Assembly (NCBI GenBank): GCA_005406025.1
Contig: BGZK01000106.1
Span: 62,001-126,000, forward strand
Direction: 5' to 3'
DNA from: Eumeta japonica
Taxonomy: Eukaryota; Arthropoda; Insecta; Lepidoptera; Psychidae
Length of the DNA: 64,000 bases
Positions 34,800 through 47,029 of this stretch are shown in pieces. The notes under the pieces were generated by a model, which worked only from the letters and a program-made list of their open reading frames with translations, was not told where the DNA came from and did no database searches. The stretch's first letter is position 1; each line of letters starts with the position of its first letter. The translations under genes were made by a program, and so were the position numbers.

Positions 34800-34990
34800 A
34801 ACCTTGTACTAAGTCGGGAAGCCAATCGCTGCGCTCGAGGGGACCGCTCGCATAATTTAAATAAAATTACAATCAAACATTCGGCGCGCGTATGTTTTGA
34901 CCGCGCGCCTAATTTTTTTTTAAGGGGTTAACTCATTTCGTCCGTGAAGATATGGCGATGCGCGTAATTTATATTTTGAGTTCTTTTTTG
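34800..34990. promoter_or_regulatory. GC-richer island
   Basis: CCAATCGCTGCGCTCGAGGG, CATTCGGCGCGCGTATG and GACCGCGCGCCTAAT in AT-rich flanks. Candidate non-coding element, composition only. Confidence 0.3.
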
Positions 34991-34994
34991 GGGG

Positions 34995-35670
34995 TAGACG
35001 TACTTTAAATTAATTGTCTTTCGTATGGCCATTATTACAGTGAGTAATGCCTTTCTGTTCGTCTGCATTCAATTTGTTCATTTGTACATTGAATGTAATC
35101 TTACGTGTTATTTTGATCAATAAAAAACGTATTTTATATATGTTTTAATTCTATGTGCTAAATAGCAATGCTTAAATGAATTTACCTTCGCTATTATACA
35201 TATATACTGTTAATATATTTTAAACACTTCAAATAAGACAACACATTCTTTTGAAGCTGATAAGTAAAAGTTAAGCTATTATTTTTGTAACAGTATTTCG
35301 AGGTAAGAATAAAATTAAAAACAATATTGATCAATAATAACAATCAATTCATGAGCTTCTGTCTAAAGTCAAATCAATTAGTTTCTTGGTTTGGAGAGAT
35401 CATCCAGCCGTTATTCGGTTGGACGCTGCCCCCACATAGATAGCAACACATATCAATATTCTAAACCAGCACTAACTGAATATCTAAGCCCCTAATATCA
35501 AATACTCGAGTGGTTAAAACTTTACGTAACACGACAGATCTGTGCCAATATTAAAAATAATGCGAAAGTAACACTGCCAAGTAACGTTTTTACGGTTGTA
35601 CCATCTGTTTGATTTCGATGAAATTTAACACACATCGCTTAAGCGTCTTAAAAGGAAACGACTCCCTTTC
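34995..35670. other. AT-rich non-coding stretch
   Basis: Near 35590-35640, CATCTGTTTGATTTCGATGA then AATTTAACA recalls the ACCGATTTTGATGAAAT type of dispersed repeat. Otherwise nothing. Confidence 0.4.
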
Positions 35671-35910
35671 TATAAATGTAGTGGTGTAGCTAGCCTGGGT
35701 GTCACCCGGGGCGGATTTGAAGTGACACCCTAAAAATCAAAACTGTTGAGTTGAAGAATGACGATAAACAATGTTTTATATTTCGTTGTGCATTTTTTGT
35801 GAATCAAAATTTGCGATCGGATGAACTCGGGTGTCACCCCTAAATGAGTGGCACCCGGTGCGGGCCGCCCCCGCCGCACGTCCCTATATAGCTACGCCAA
35901 TGTATAAATG
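35671..35910. mobile_element. hAT-type MITE with 8-bp target duplication
   Basis: The element is 35679-35902 (224 bp). TATAAATG is present directly outside each end (35671-35678 and 35903-35910), the 8-bp duplication expected for hAT insertions. The terminal inverted repeats are TAGTGGTGTAGCTAG at the left and the complement of TAGCTACGCCAATG at the right, close to the CAGTGGCGTAGCTA type. The body has CTGGGTGTCACCCGGGG and GGTGTCACCCCTAAATGAG words and no coding capacity. The intact duplication and good termini suggest a fairly recent insertion relative to other relics here. Confidence 0.9.
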
Positions 35911-36865
35911 TGAACAGATTTCAAAGACAATTATTATTCTAATAAAACATGCCGGTGTAAAAAAAAAGTTATCTGTACTACTTTCTGTTTATTTGTCCGT
36001 ATGCGTTCTTACAATTCGATAGCTGCATAGGCGATTTCGATGAAATTTAATATCTATACCGATAAAACTTGTCGTTACATAAAATATCGATTGCACTTTG
36101 TCCAATAGCTTATAATTATAACCTCTTAAACCAGACTATTAATTCTTATTTTATTAAGCAAGAGAAAGGGGCAGAGGCAAAAGCGAGACATAGCGTGAGA
36201 AGATGAAGTAGAAAAGCTAGAGGGGATATGAGAGCGAGAATGAAATAGGAGGATTGAAATTGGAACGAAGTTCTGGATCGGGACTGGTCATAGGATCAGG
36301 ATCGATTAAAATTCTTTAAGTGCGCGAGCAAAGCCTCGAGCAAAAGGTAGTTGAATAGTCCACATCCGACGAGACCAAGCGATATTGCTTCAAAACGTTC
36401 CATATTAAATCGAATACATACTAACATTTGTCCCTACGTCGAGTCATAAATTAAATAGGTATACATATTTATAAAAAAAAGTGCCACGATTAAATGTTTT
36501 ATGAATATATAACTAAGTACAATAGATGTAAGCTAAATTGTGCTAAAATTTCCAAAATTACTAAATAAGTAAATTGAATTTAGTATATTTTAATCGCAAA
36601 AGTAATTATGCATAATAATATAATCAACGTTCACAGTTATTGTCTACGGTTGTATTATTTTATAGAAAAGCAGTATTAAACTTTATACAAGCTTATGCTC
36701 TAAGACGCAATGCAAATACGCTATCTGAAAAATTATTTCTTTAAAAAGCGCAATAGAAGGTCGCAGAACAATTCTTCTTTGTATTATTACTCTTTCAGAA
36801 TTATTCTTAAAAACAGCAGAATCTACATCAAGCCGTCAAATATTTATTTGTCTGGTTAGACCGTC
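35911..36865. other. Non-coding stretch
   Basis: A TTTCTGTTTATTTGTCCGT stretch and GGCGATTTCGATGAAATTTA at 35980-36050 look like another old copy of the GTCTGT/GATTTTGATGAAAT repeat. A G/A-rich patch lies at 36160-36300. No gene. Confidence 0.4.
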
Positions 36866-36869
36866 TTCA

Positions 36870-37030
36870 CATACCACTGGCCCAACAACGGCAGATGTTA
36901 CAATAACTGTTGGCGTGGAGGTGACACCCGCCCCCGTACATGCCTAATGGGCCGGATTCGCCCGTAATTGCCCTACAAATTAAACGTCCGCTTTAGTTAA
37001 TTACGTTCCGTTAGTCTCTATGACTGTTTT
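36870..37030. promoter_or_regulatory. Candidate conserved non-coding element
   Basis: Contains GGGCCGGATTCGCCCGTAAT, CAAATTAAACGTCCG and TTAGTTAATTACG. The mix of homeodomain-like TAATTA cores with CpG-rich spacers is typical of conserved insect enhancers, but conservation cannot be tested here. Confidence 0.4.
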
Positions 37031-37034
37031 ATGT

Positions 37035-38040
37035 TTGAATATGATGAACGAGAAAAAAAAAATGCTTTGTCATCGATACTTTCCTGTTTTTCGTGGTGTG
37101 CAGCCGTTTAAAAAATATTAACTTCTTGAGTTACGAGTACAATAAATTGGTATAAGTGAGATTCGGACTTATCCGTTACTCAAAATTTGTAGTGCTAAGC
37201 TGTTTGGAACTCATGAAATAAATCTTAAAGCGATTAAGTCTGTCTGTCTGTTTTCAAACTAATTCATTATGGTTATTTGAATGAAAATCAGTTTGATAAG
37301 CTATATGGCATGACGAAAATGTTTTTTTTTATGGAGAAGCTCCTACTCATTCGGACATATTTCTGATAAGATACGTCTGTACGTGGTAATTTTAAAATAA
37401 AATTTCGTTAAACTAATTTTAAAAAGATATACCCGTCAGATTCGTTGCGTTAAATCAATTTGAATATTGTGTATTTTTAGAATCTACTTATTTAAGACAC
37501 GCAGATGTTTTCATATATATATACATATATTGTTAATATTTATTGTTCTCTGCGAAAAAAATCTTTAACCAATAATCCAGCTGTTTGATAAAACCCGAAC
37601 GAAACTATATTATTTTTCTAACAATTGTAAACTTTCGTCGTGGTCCGCTTATTAGGGATATTGCACATGCGTTAAACCATAAACGTTGTTCGGAGTAAAA
37701 TGCAAACGCTATTCTTTGTTTCGTTGAGTAAAAAATGTTTTTGTTTTTGAAGAACAATTTATTTTTGTTTCGTTTGCAGCTTACTAACTAACTAACTAAA
37801 TAAGTTATTTAGTTAGTAGTTAGTTAAATAAGTTATTAAACTAACAACTAGTTATTTAAAATAACTAACTAATAGATGCCTTAAAAACTAGTATCTCGCA
37901 CAGACACGCCGTAGCTGCACAGGTATACGTATCGAACTAGGCTAAAGTTCACAATAATATTGGAGATATTACAAAAAAAAAAACACAGATACATACAGAT
38001 ATCATACGACTCATATATTACATCCGCATACACGTAATAA
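37035..38040. other. AT-rich stretch with a TAAC-rich palindrome
   Basis: 37781-37872 is built of CTAA/TTAG words. Within it 37791-37817 is a 27-bp perfect inverted repeat with a single central base (arm ACTAACTAAATAA). A GTCTGTCTGTCTG run lies near 37240. No gene. Confidence 0.6.
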
Positions 38041-38042
38041 GA

Positions 38043-38240
38043 CTATCGGCCAAGTGCAAGTCGCACTGGCACATCGTTCATGAATATACTGAATATATGG
38101 CGTACATCACGTGAAAAAAATCTGTAAGACGGTTGACCCTGCAGGTCATTCTTGAAACTCTCCGCTATAGTAAACAGTTGACCTTTCAGACCACCACTGG
38201 AAGTTCTTACAACTTGCGGGCTCAAAACCTTCAAAAATAA
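38043..38240. repeat. Possible fragment of a GGCCAAGTGCGAGTCGGACTC-type repeat end
   Basis: CGGCCAAGTGCAAGTCGCACT resembles the end sequence I recall from a long, very common lepidopteran repeat whose other end carries GGTTCCGT. Only the first 25 bp or so match memory. The 63-codon minus frame across it is unrecognised. Confidence 0.3.
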
Positions 38241-38606
38241 AGTACCAATAAATTACCGAGTTCATCGCGCTCACAAAATCAGTTTTAGTGCTTTTTCAAA
38301 TTTTCTGAATTAAAAATATATTTCTATTATATCTGGAGCATTTCAATTTACAAATCTATGTATATATAAAAACTTCTTTTTTAATACTATATATATATAT
38401 TTCTTTTTTTAATACTACTATATCTTTCTAAAGTGTTATTTTATTTTGATTCGCATTATTGTATCTAACGCAATTTTCCAAACAGAAAACGATGACAAGT
38501 ACAAAAAATCAATTCATCAAAAATTTCACGTTATTTTGAAAAAAAAAAACATCTTTTTTTTTAATTTTCCGTTAATGATATCTCTCAAACGAACTCAACT
38601 TCAACA

Positions 38607-38710
38607 GACACACACACACACACACTAGAGCGTGCGCGTACGCACACATATGCACACACGCACACGTGTACGCGCACATTTACACACACGTAAAGAGAGA
38701 GAGAGAGAGA
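38607..38710. repeat. Compound CA/CG/GA microsatellite
   Basis: (CA)n at 38608-38625 passes into mixed GTGCGCGTACGCACAC words and ends in (GA)n at about 38693-38710. The alternating purine-pyrimidine part is favourable for Z-DNA. Confidence 0.85.
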
Positions 38711-39605
38711 TACAACATTCGGAAAATTGTCAAAGTAGATTCCTAGGACCCTAAAACGCCAAAGATCTTATGAACGCTCGATTATCAAAATCTGATGGAC
38801 AAGGAAATTTGATGGAGGAGAGCGAGTAGTAGTGGAGGCCGGAGTGGAGTGCTGGAAAAGGTTCTGAGCCACCGGAATTGTCACTCACTAGACGGAATGC
38901 TCGTTTCAGAAATAAGAATTGAGCGGAAATTCAAAGTTATTGTGATCTTCTTAGTAATGTATTTTTTTTAAATACAACAGTGATGCCAAATAAAAAAGGC
39001 AATATAATTTTGAAAGTAACACTCTTGTACTATGGATCTCTACAAATACAATTCAAATATATATGACTGATAATTTTCAGAGATATCAAGCCCCAGCTAA
39101 TAACCAAATTTGAAAAATAGAAATTTAGAAGTCATTAGAAACATACGTACGTCTTTCATACGCCACAAATTGATTAAAAATTTTACATTTGCATAAGATT
39201 GCAGACTTCAGTATTTTTTGATATGAATTTTAACTTCATACTTCCAGTCGTTTCCGAAGAAAAGGCGAGACGGATATTTAGAGATAAATAATATATAAGT
39301 CAACATATTGTGGTTTAAATTTTCCTTTTTTCGAGATAAGAAACCTTATTGTCTAATAGATATTATAGGTTCGATACGTGACCCCTGTTTAAATACCAGT
39401 TACGAATATTTTTCAAGCAGTGATAACACCATCGGCCGCCATCGGACGCGTGTTTTTATATACACTTACCTCACGATTTCGTGGTCAATACCGATGTCGT
39501 TTCTTCGAACAGAAAGAGAAATTTGATAGATTCGTCTTAACAATAAATTTAATATCAAAACTGTTTTTCCCTGTAACATTGTTGAAATGGTTTACTTTTT
39601 AGACA
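38711..39605. other. Non-coding stretch
   Basis: A G/A-rich patch lies at 38800-38880 and AT-rich DNA follows. Two overlapping plus frames of 60-72 codons (39308-39602) are not recognised. Confidence 0.45.
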
Positions 39606-39609
39606 ACCG

Positions 39610-40640
39610 GCGCACTCGTAATTTTTTTAATTCGACAAAATAAAGAATCAAACGCGCCCCTGTTTGGTGCCTATGTAAAAAATATCACACGGATATTTGG
39701 CGCAAAGAAAAATGAACTTTATGCCATCCGTTCATACAAAACGAATTCTTTCGGCGTACCCTAGTTTAAAAGCTATAATTTGAGATCGTTTGCAACACGA
39801 GCCGCTAGTATTTTCCTATTCATTTCGTGTAGAAAGGGACCAAGCGCCAAAATCGACAATAATTCACTACAAAAGGCGGGGATAAACGGCTTTTGGGAGA
39901 CGGCGAAAAAAAAAGAGTCGTACCCCTCTAAATATATTTTTTTTTTCGTCGTTAGTAATTCATAGGTTCGTGTTGCTGCGGCGTTAGTATTTCAAAACAT
40001 CGGAGGCGTCAGCCGTCACGCCCTCTGGTGTACGGGGTGGCGGTAAGTGTCCCCGGATTGGAATTAAATGAAAGTACGGAACCCTGATCCGACGATGGAT
40101 ATGCGAAAACGGAATCATTTGTAAATGATAAATGATGCTGTACGTGTACGCGTTGTGACAGACGTTGGAGTTTAATAGTAGGTCGAAAACGACAGCCAAG
40201 ACTCGCTAGGCGTGACGTATGATTGGTGAAGTCCGTGTGGTCAAATTAACCTTGAACCGGAAAGCGCTAAGTTTGAAGTTTGACTATACGACGCACGATA
40301 TTGACGATTGGGCTTTTGATTTGAGTCAATTTCAGTCGTTCGCTAGGCTTGAAGATGGTTTTAAGACGTCTAATGCGGACTTTAGGAGCCGAAGTGACAG
40401 CTGTGGGTGGCGATCCCATGAGTGGGATGGATGTGGAACTCGACCGGAGTGGGGGACTTATATAGGTTTGGGCCCTCAAACTGAAAAAAAAACAAACTTG
40501 GGAGAGTACGCCTCGGATTATTATGAATTTGGTACAATAAAAACAAGTTTTATTAAAAACGATACCGGTTACCGCGATCCACCAATATCGTATTTTGAAA
40601 TGCAACACTTTCTCGCTCCTGTATACTGATCAAATCAAAG
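39610..40640. other. One-kilobase GC-richer block with unassigned open frames
   Basis: More balanced in composition than its flanks. It contains a 136-codon plus frame (40219-40629), a 113-codon frame antisense to it, and a 71-codon minus frame (39984-40199) with the word PPPRTPEGVTADAS. None matches a family I know. The plus peptide is rich in D, W and charged residues and lacks repeats or a signal peptide. There is no acceptable splice or promoter context. It could be an orphan exon, an old transposon or a conserved non-coding block. Confidence 0.3.
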
Positions 40641-40644
40641 TAAC

Positions 40645-42495
40645 TCGACGCGAATGTTTAGAAGCGACAAAGCAAATAGCTTTTCAATCACCTCCAGCGG
40701 TATCAAGTGACAACTTATTCTTAGTTTACTCGAAACTTTAATACACTTATCTTTTAATCTTTTTTTTTTGAAGAAAAAAAAGAATAAAAGCTCCATTCGA
40801 TCGACGACGTCAAAAGGTCCGCAAAATAATGGAGTCGAATTCATTTTCAAGTGCTCACTATTAAAATGCCAAATTCTTTTTCGCGGTTTGTCTATGCATA
40901 TGCCGGCATGAACTTGCTACACGCAATTAATTTTGTTGTTTTTTTTTGTTTTCTTATCAACTTACCTGGTGAGTCGATTGGCGAAATGACATTGACATTA
41001 GTATATATGACAATAAGACATTAACAAAAGAGTTGAGATTTTCACAAAAACCCTTAACGTCTATTAGAAAAGTAGATGTGCACGAGTGAATAAAATAAAA
41101 TACGGAACACCTCGATGGAATGTCTTCAGATGGAACTTGAGAAAAATATAAAATTTTGCAAAAAATATTTAATTTAGTATTTGAAAATAAATTGAAAATT
41201 AGCTTAAATCTTCCTCGGTATTGCATCACTAGACCGGCCATGCTATCAAAATGTCTGTAACAGTGTTAAAGATTTCAAACATTCAAATTGAAAATAATGA
41301 AATTCTATAACCACCTTTTCGTTGCATCGTTTCATAGAAACTTGTGATTTCAAATTTAATTTTCAAAGTTTTCTATTTAAAAAAATGTAATGTCAATATA
41401 AGTTATTGAGTCTGATAAGTCCCAAATCATATTAATACCTAAAAATGGGTGGAGCTGAATAAGAAGAAACCATTACATTCATAAATACAGATTAAGGTAA
41501 AGTAATAAAAATAAAAAAAAAATTCTGAACATATTTAAAAATAATTAAATAACATATGATCTTATAGTATATAATGTTATTAGCGGTGTATCCAAAAAAT
41601 ATTTGAATACACCGCTAACAACATTAACAAATTTAACAGTTTTAATCTTAGTGCAATGAGAATTAAGCTAATAGACTAAACTAGTGTTTTAGTATTTCTT
41701 TACCTATTTGTAAACACTAACATTATTAAAATCTCACCTATATCTGAGTCTAGTTCTTTACTGATACCAATCTTAATATAATGTCAGATATTAATCTTTT
41801 TATTCGTTTCCTTCTCTCTCTCTCTCTCTCTCTCACCCTCTCACCCTTCATAACCTTTTCCTTTTCAAGCAAAGTCAATAAACAATCATGGTCGACAGAA
41901 TAGAATAAAAATATGACTTTTAATAAAATATTTTTTAAAAATTGTTCAAAATTTATTACCGTACAATATGTAAATTATAATTATGGCTTATAAGACGATG
42001 AGTTGTATCAGTTGACGAAATTTCATAAAAATGGGTTGAACTATTGTTAACTTAAAATACAGCCAAGCGAAGAGACAGAGCAGTAATTTACATTTTACGT
42101 TTTGTTATGCATTGTATTCGTACGTATTTTATTGTGTTTTGTCAGTTAAACAATTTTCATTAATATTATTAAAATATTTGTTGTAGTAAGAGGATATGTA
42201 ACCATTTAGACAGAAACATAAAAAAAACGTAATGCCCTTCCTCAGGGTTTAAGATATGTCCTTATTAAATTTCATCCAAATCAGTGTAGCCTTGCGAAAG
42301 TTACAGACAGAGTTACAATAGCATTTATAACATTGTGTAGGCAATAATCATATAGAGTCTATAGTTTAGAACGAAGCCGCGTAATACACAGTAGAGGAAA
42401 GTTGACAATCTGATGGCATCACTACATATTTTTCTAATGCATACACAAAACGCAAGTATGTTGACGTATACATACAATTTGCATGACGTAGGACG
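40645..42495. other. AT-rich stretch with simple repeats
   Basis: (CT)n at 41811-41835 is followed by CACCCTCTCACCC. The 53-bp foldback at 41573-41625 is listed separately. A 94-codon minus frame ends at CACCAGGTAAGT (about 40968-40980), a good donor word, but the peptide is not recognised. Confidence 0.5.
41573..41625. repeat. 53-bp near-perfect foldback
   Basis: The left arm GTTATTAGCGGTGTATCC and the right arm, whose complement is GTTGTTAGCGGTGTATTC, meet at an A/T centre, with two mismatches across about 24 pairs. Outer bases AATGTT/AACATT continue the symmetry. It could be a fused pair of transposon ends. Confidence 0.85.
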
Positions 42496-42499
42496 TTTT

Positions 42500-43030
42500 T
42501 ACCACGGTCCGCAAAAAACGAGCGACGCTCTCGACACACACTGTGTAGGCCGGCGTGGCAATTCAGCATGTTGGATCGTGTATTTAGATAGCAAATCGGG
42601 ACGAAAAGATTTTATTCGCATTGCGGACCGTACAAATAAACAACATTTGTGGCATAAATGAGATTGAAAATGACATGTCACCGATAATGATGTCCTCGAC
42701 ACGTACTTGGACGATCTTCCTAACTTTAAATCGATATAAATACATGTAAAATACAAAAATCCTAAGGGCACATACCTAAATGTTGTATATTTTGAGAAGT
42801 TGTAGCGATAAGGAGGACTAAATGTGAAGTTAAAAAGCGACAACCAATTAGATATGCGAGCCGGCCATCTGCACGGGCTCAACAGGAACTTTTTAATAAC
42901 CCCCGAACAGAAATGGCGATAGAAATAATTAGACGATAAATTAACGTTGTTATAAGCGATTCGAGAGATAGCCGCCGTGTGCCATAACCCCGTAGTCCGT
43001 GCGTCGAATTGATGTGCGCCGATCAATTTT
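42500..43030. promoter_or_regulatory. GC-richer block holding the longest open frame
   Basis: A 175-codon minus frame (42499-43026) and an 82-codon plus frame overlap here. The minus peptide is Ser/Arg/Phe-rich, with no domain, signal peptide or repeat. The nucleotide text in 42840-43020 (GAGCCGGCCATCTGCACGG, GATAGCCGCCGTGTGCC) looks like a conserved non-coding island. I favour non-coding, but this is the first place to test for an orphan exon. Confidence 0.3.
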
Positions 43031-43034
43031 CTTT

Positions 43035-44460
43035 TCTTTACATTTTGAAAATTGTGTTCAAGTTTATCTTAAAGGTTGTTTTATGTCATTTTATACCCAT
43101 GGATTTTTTCTGATCTATCAGTTGATTGGTTAAGCTTTAGGTGAAAAACTGTTTGTTAGTTAACTTTCTTAATTTATTATATAATTTCGGACAAGTCCTA
43201 ATGCTTTGTTATTTTAACGTTTGTGGCAAACAAACAATTTTATATTTTATGACTAGGACTGGATTTCATTTCATATTTTATTGCTATTTAATAAGACAAA
43301 GTTAAAAAAATGCACATTGTCTAGGAAATAAAATAATCTATCGCCTGAATTTACCTATTAATTTTTTCTATCTGAAACTTGATAATCTTGGGTACTGTGA
43401 ATAGTTTTTTCAAATGCCACACGTCGGAAGACAATTTATAAGTACTCAATAAATTATGCATAAGTTTTATTCTTAATAGAAATAGTTATCGTAAGCAGTC
43501 GAAGATTCAAGCATGTTATTATTTTTTTGTTTGTAATTCATAAGAGAGAAACGGTATTACAATAAATTACATGATTAGCCAAGCTAATTCTTCTAGAATA
43601 AATAAATATTGCATAACAGTTAACAAGTGAATGCATTTAATCACTTAAATTATATTTGAATATTGTTTTATTTTCCAATTCAAAAGTTAAAAAAATATTT
43701 GGTTTGTATGTATCATTACAAGTTAAACTAATTACATTTAAGTGAAACTTTAACGATGTTTTAATCGTTCAAATAGACAGATGTAATATTAAATCATCAG
43801 ATATTTCCATTTATCATCTACTGTTAAACGATTTTACCGACTCGTTTAATTGCATTGGTTTATTGAAGAGAGATGTATGTTGCATAGAAAAATCTTTAGG
43901 GAAATCCCCACATTTCAGTCCTGTAAAAAGTTAACGATAAACTGGACAAGTGCAAATGGGACTTGTGTGGAGAGAGTTTCGTACGATGAATACATTATCT
44001 ACGATAGTAAATGACGTTTTTATTAAAACATATTCGTGGAGTCGTCGATGGGACTTAAAAAAACAAAATATTTTTTTAAATGAAATAAGTAAAATATGAC
44101 TGTTAACGTAAGTTTGGACTGGTAATATTTGGGAGATTTACCGTGTCATTTTAAGACCATAGACAATGATGCGATTTCATCTACTTTCTTAAATAAACCC
44201 ATTTATTTTAATATATAAAATAAAATATATGTATATTTATATTAGATCTTTACAACAAGCTTTTTTATTTGATATGTCACACAGTGTAGTTTGCAAAACT
44301 ATTTAATTAATTTTATAATTTACATCCCAAAAGTGACTCTCGTATACAAAATCTATTTATTTAAATTATACGTCTATTTATGGATCATACAAATTTATAT
44401 ATGTGTACCAACTATTCGAGTTAGTCGGTCCAGTAGGTTTAGATTTTTTATCTACGGACC
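43035..44460. other. AT-rich non-coding stretch
   Basis: Nothing recognised. Confidence 0.5.
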
Positions 44461-44464
44461 TATG

Positions 44465-44625
44465 GAACCCTAAAGGTCGCACATCAATTCGGCGTAAGCG
44501 CTGTACGCGACATCGTCACGAGGGGCGGCTTACTAATGTTTATTTTATGTAAACTATAAAGTAGACGCGCGGCGAATTAGTCAAATCCAATTAAACGTAG
44601 ATAACGCGTGAATTCATTAACTACT
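44465..44625. promoter_or_regulatory. Candidate conserved non-coding element
   Basis: TCGGCGTAAGCGCTGTACGC, GACGCGCGGCGAATTAGTC and CAATTAAACGTAGATAACG. Compositional island with a homeodomain-like core. Untested. Confidence 0.35.
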
Positions 44626-44629
44626 TTGT

Positions 44630-46220
44630 ACGAGTGACTTGTTTTTACCATATTTGTTGTAAGTTTTGCCTAATATAAAACGCTGTTACTAAGCTTGCTA
44701 TGTTGGTATTTTTGAACTTTATTTCAATGTCATACCATGTTTATTCCCTTTAAATTTGGTTTGAGTGAGACAGATTTTTGATATTTGAGTAATGAAAAGG
44801 AATCAAACTATATACCTCGATGCAATAAATTAAGCCACAGATCTCTTACTGTATTGTATCTCGTAAAATAACCATATACATATGTTAATAATATTTTTAA
44901 TTTCGCAGATAAAAAGGAATATACTACAGTTGCCTATTTAGTAATTTTTGAAGACTGTCCCAAACCTAGCGATTGCCAAGGCCACGAAAGTTTTCCAAAA
45001 CATAATTTTCTTTCAAAACTAAACAGAAGTGGTGGTAGTGTTATCAAACTTATTAACTTGTTTTCGGTAATGTGCTTGTTGTTACCATTTTATTTTATAA
45101 TAATTATAAATTCAAAATTGATTTACTGTCGACGTGAATATGTCTATGAGTTCATTTGTAATACTAGGTCATTTCGTGAACATTATATATGTATGTACGG
45201 CTTCATCTGTCAGGGCTCGAGTGAGCGAATTCGGTAAGCATAAAGCTGTTTTTTTTTCGTTCGTAACTAACGCCATCTGTTAGTGCATAGTTGAACGAAG
45301 TCAGTATGTACGCGATAGCGAATTGTCGATATAATAGATATATCGATAATTCGCCAACGCGCGGACTAGGGTTGACACGACATGCGCCGTATGTTTTACG
45401 TGATGATGTGTGAAATAAACACAAACATTTCTACGTGTTCTGAAAGTGTGTAAAAATGTTATTTATCTATGCAGTTCTCAACGTAGCTCTCAATTCTCAA
45501 CTCAAAGTTGGATAATTTTATGTTTTTATTGGTTATATTTCATACTTTACGTATCATCGACTTATGCTCAATAAACTCAGTTCGGAACATTACTTCGTAT
45601 TGTTTTTCCGATTGCCCGAATATCCTCTTATACAAAGACGTATCCACGTATAATTAAAGGCTGTATCAAGGATACAGTCGACCAGGGAATATTTTTTTAA
45701 TTTTAATTTTTTTATTGCCTGGTATTAATTTAGAACTATTTGGCTCACGGGCTATGGGCCGAGGATATATCACTACAAGTACGTACGTAGAGAAAATTGG
45801 AAGCGTCGATTAAAGGTAGGTATAAGCCGAAATATTATTACAATAAATTATACATTTTTATTATTGTTATATCGTACATATATACAGTCGTCGCTTGTAT
45901 ATAGAAAAAAAAATTGTATGCACTTATTTCTCATCACTTCATTAGAAAACCCAGAAAAAAAAGTCAAGAAATCGGCTTGGATAAAAAAAATCCATCATTA
46001 TTTTTCATCCATTGAGGACTATATGAAATTTGGCGTCGTGAGAAGCCCAAAGACATGTCCCGAATCAATGAATAATTACAGAGATCTTTTCCTTCATTCA
46101 CTCTCGTATATGTTAATTAAACAAATAAGAGAGCTGTCATACAGCTACCGATTTAACAAATTGCATCAGGGTTTCTTCGCCCCACTGCTAAAACACGCCC
46201 TCCCACAAACTTTCTGTTTC
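44630..46220. other. AT-rich stretch with a hairpin
   Basis: 45318-45333 pairs with 45339-45354 (arm GCGAATTGTCGATATA, one mismatch, 5-nt loop) inside a GC-richer patch at 45190-45420. A 151-codon plus frame starts at 45864 and ends inside SINE copy C, so it is not a gene. Confidence 0.5.
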
Positions 46221-46224
46221 AGAT

Positions 46225-46480
46225 GGAGGGATTTAGACTTTAAGTTCCTCCGCGCTGGTCAAGTGCATCAACGATCGTGGTTTTCGGGGTGTTGTCAACA
46301 TCCGGAGCCCGCGGCTTAAAGTGTTCTCTGATGCATGGAGCGTGTCGTAGAATTTCGCTTAAGTTAAAAACTCATCGGTCAATTCATCCGTCAGGAACGG
46401 ACCGATTGCCTCCCTGTTGGAAGGCAGCGCAGTTGACCGCCGAACCGCCGGCGCTCAGTCCGGCACGGTTTCTACGAACT
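46225..46480 (-). mobile_element. tRNA-like SINE copy C
   Basis: On the minus strand it reads TCGGTCCGTTCCTGACGG (B-box region), GATGAGTTTTTAACTTAAGC, CTCCATGCATCAGAGAAC and CACTTTAAGCCGCGGGC, then GACCAGCGCGGAGG. This is the same order as copies A and B. It is degenerate, and target duplications are not found. Confidence 0.55.
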
Positions 46481-46734
46481 CCGTTTATTATTTCGAACGG
46501 CACATGAACCAACGATAAAATGCATCGGCTCATATGGATTTTGTAGAGAAAACAGACAACTTATGCGGTGATCTGCCTTCTAATGGAACGGGTCTTAAGG
46601 TCGATTCCTGTTCGAGCAGCATGTTACTATGAATCAATTTATCCATGGACACTTAATAAGTGTCGTCACCGCAATATTTGTGGCAGAAAAATATATTCTG
46701 AAACCAGAGCAATTAATTAATTCGTGAATTTTCA
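46481..46734. other. Possible second tRNA-like fragment
   Basis: AAGGTCGATTCCTGTTCGAG near 46598 resembles a B box, preceded by TGCGGTGATCTGCCTTC. Too little is preserved to call an element. Confidence 0.2.
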
Positions 46735-46890
46735 TTGAGCGCTATCGTATCGATGTGTATGCGGTGCGGTGGACGAACCGTAATTCGCCGTTTCGCCAAA
46801 AAGCCTTCCCCGCAGTTAATTCGGCGGTAACTTTATCTTTTAACCGGCGATCGAACAGTTAGATAACTTTCCGGTTAACGTTTCAAATAA
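46735..46890. promoter_or_regulatory. Candidate conserved non-coding element
   Basis: GCGGTGCGGTGGACGAACCG, GCAGTTAATTCGGCGGTAAC and AACCGGCGATCGAACAG in a short GC-richer island. Function unknown. Confidence 0.35.
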
Positions 46891-47029
46891 TGGTATAAAC
46901 ATTTTAAACAACGGTCACTTTGGCCGTTTTGATGTTTGAGTACTGTAACTGAATCCTTATGTTCTTTCAAATTTTATTTTAGTAAAATCATGCTGTGGTC
47001 GGCCGCACCACGAAAATATACCATCTCGA

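Noticed and set aside
40219..40629. 136-codon plus frame and a 113-codon frame antisense to it
   Set aside because: Both strands are open because the block is GC-richer; no domain, no splice context and no repeat partner. Kept only as part of an unassigned block.
40957..41241. 94-codon minus frame ending at a good splice-donor word CAGGTAAGT
   Set aside because: The peptide has AT-biased composition with no recognisable domain. A lone donor word is expected by chance in 64 kb.
45864..46319. 151-codon plus-strand open frame
   Set aside because: Its last third runs into SINE copy C on the opposite strand, the start lies in AT-rich DNA, and the peptide matches no family I know.
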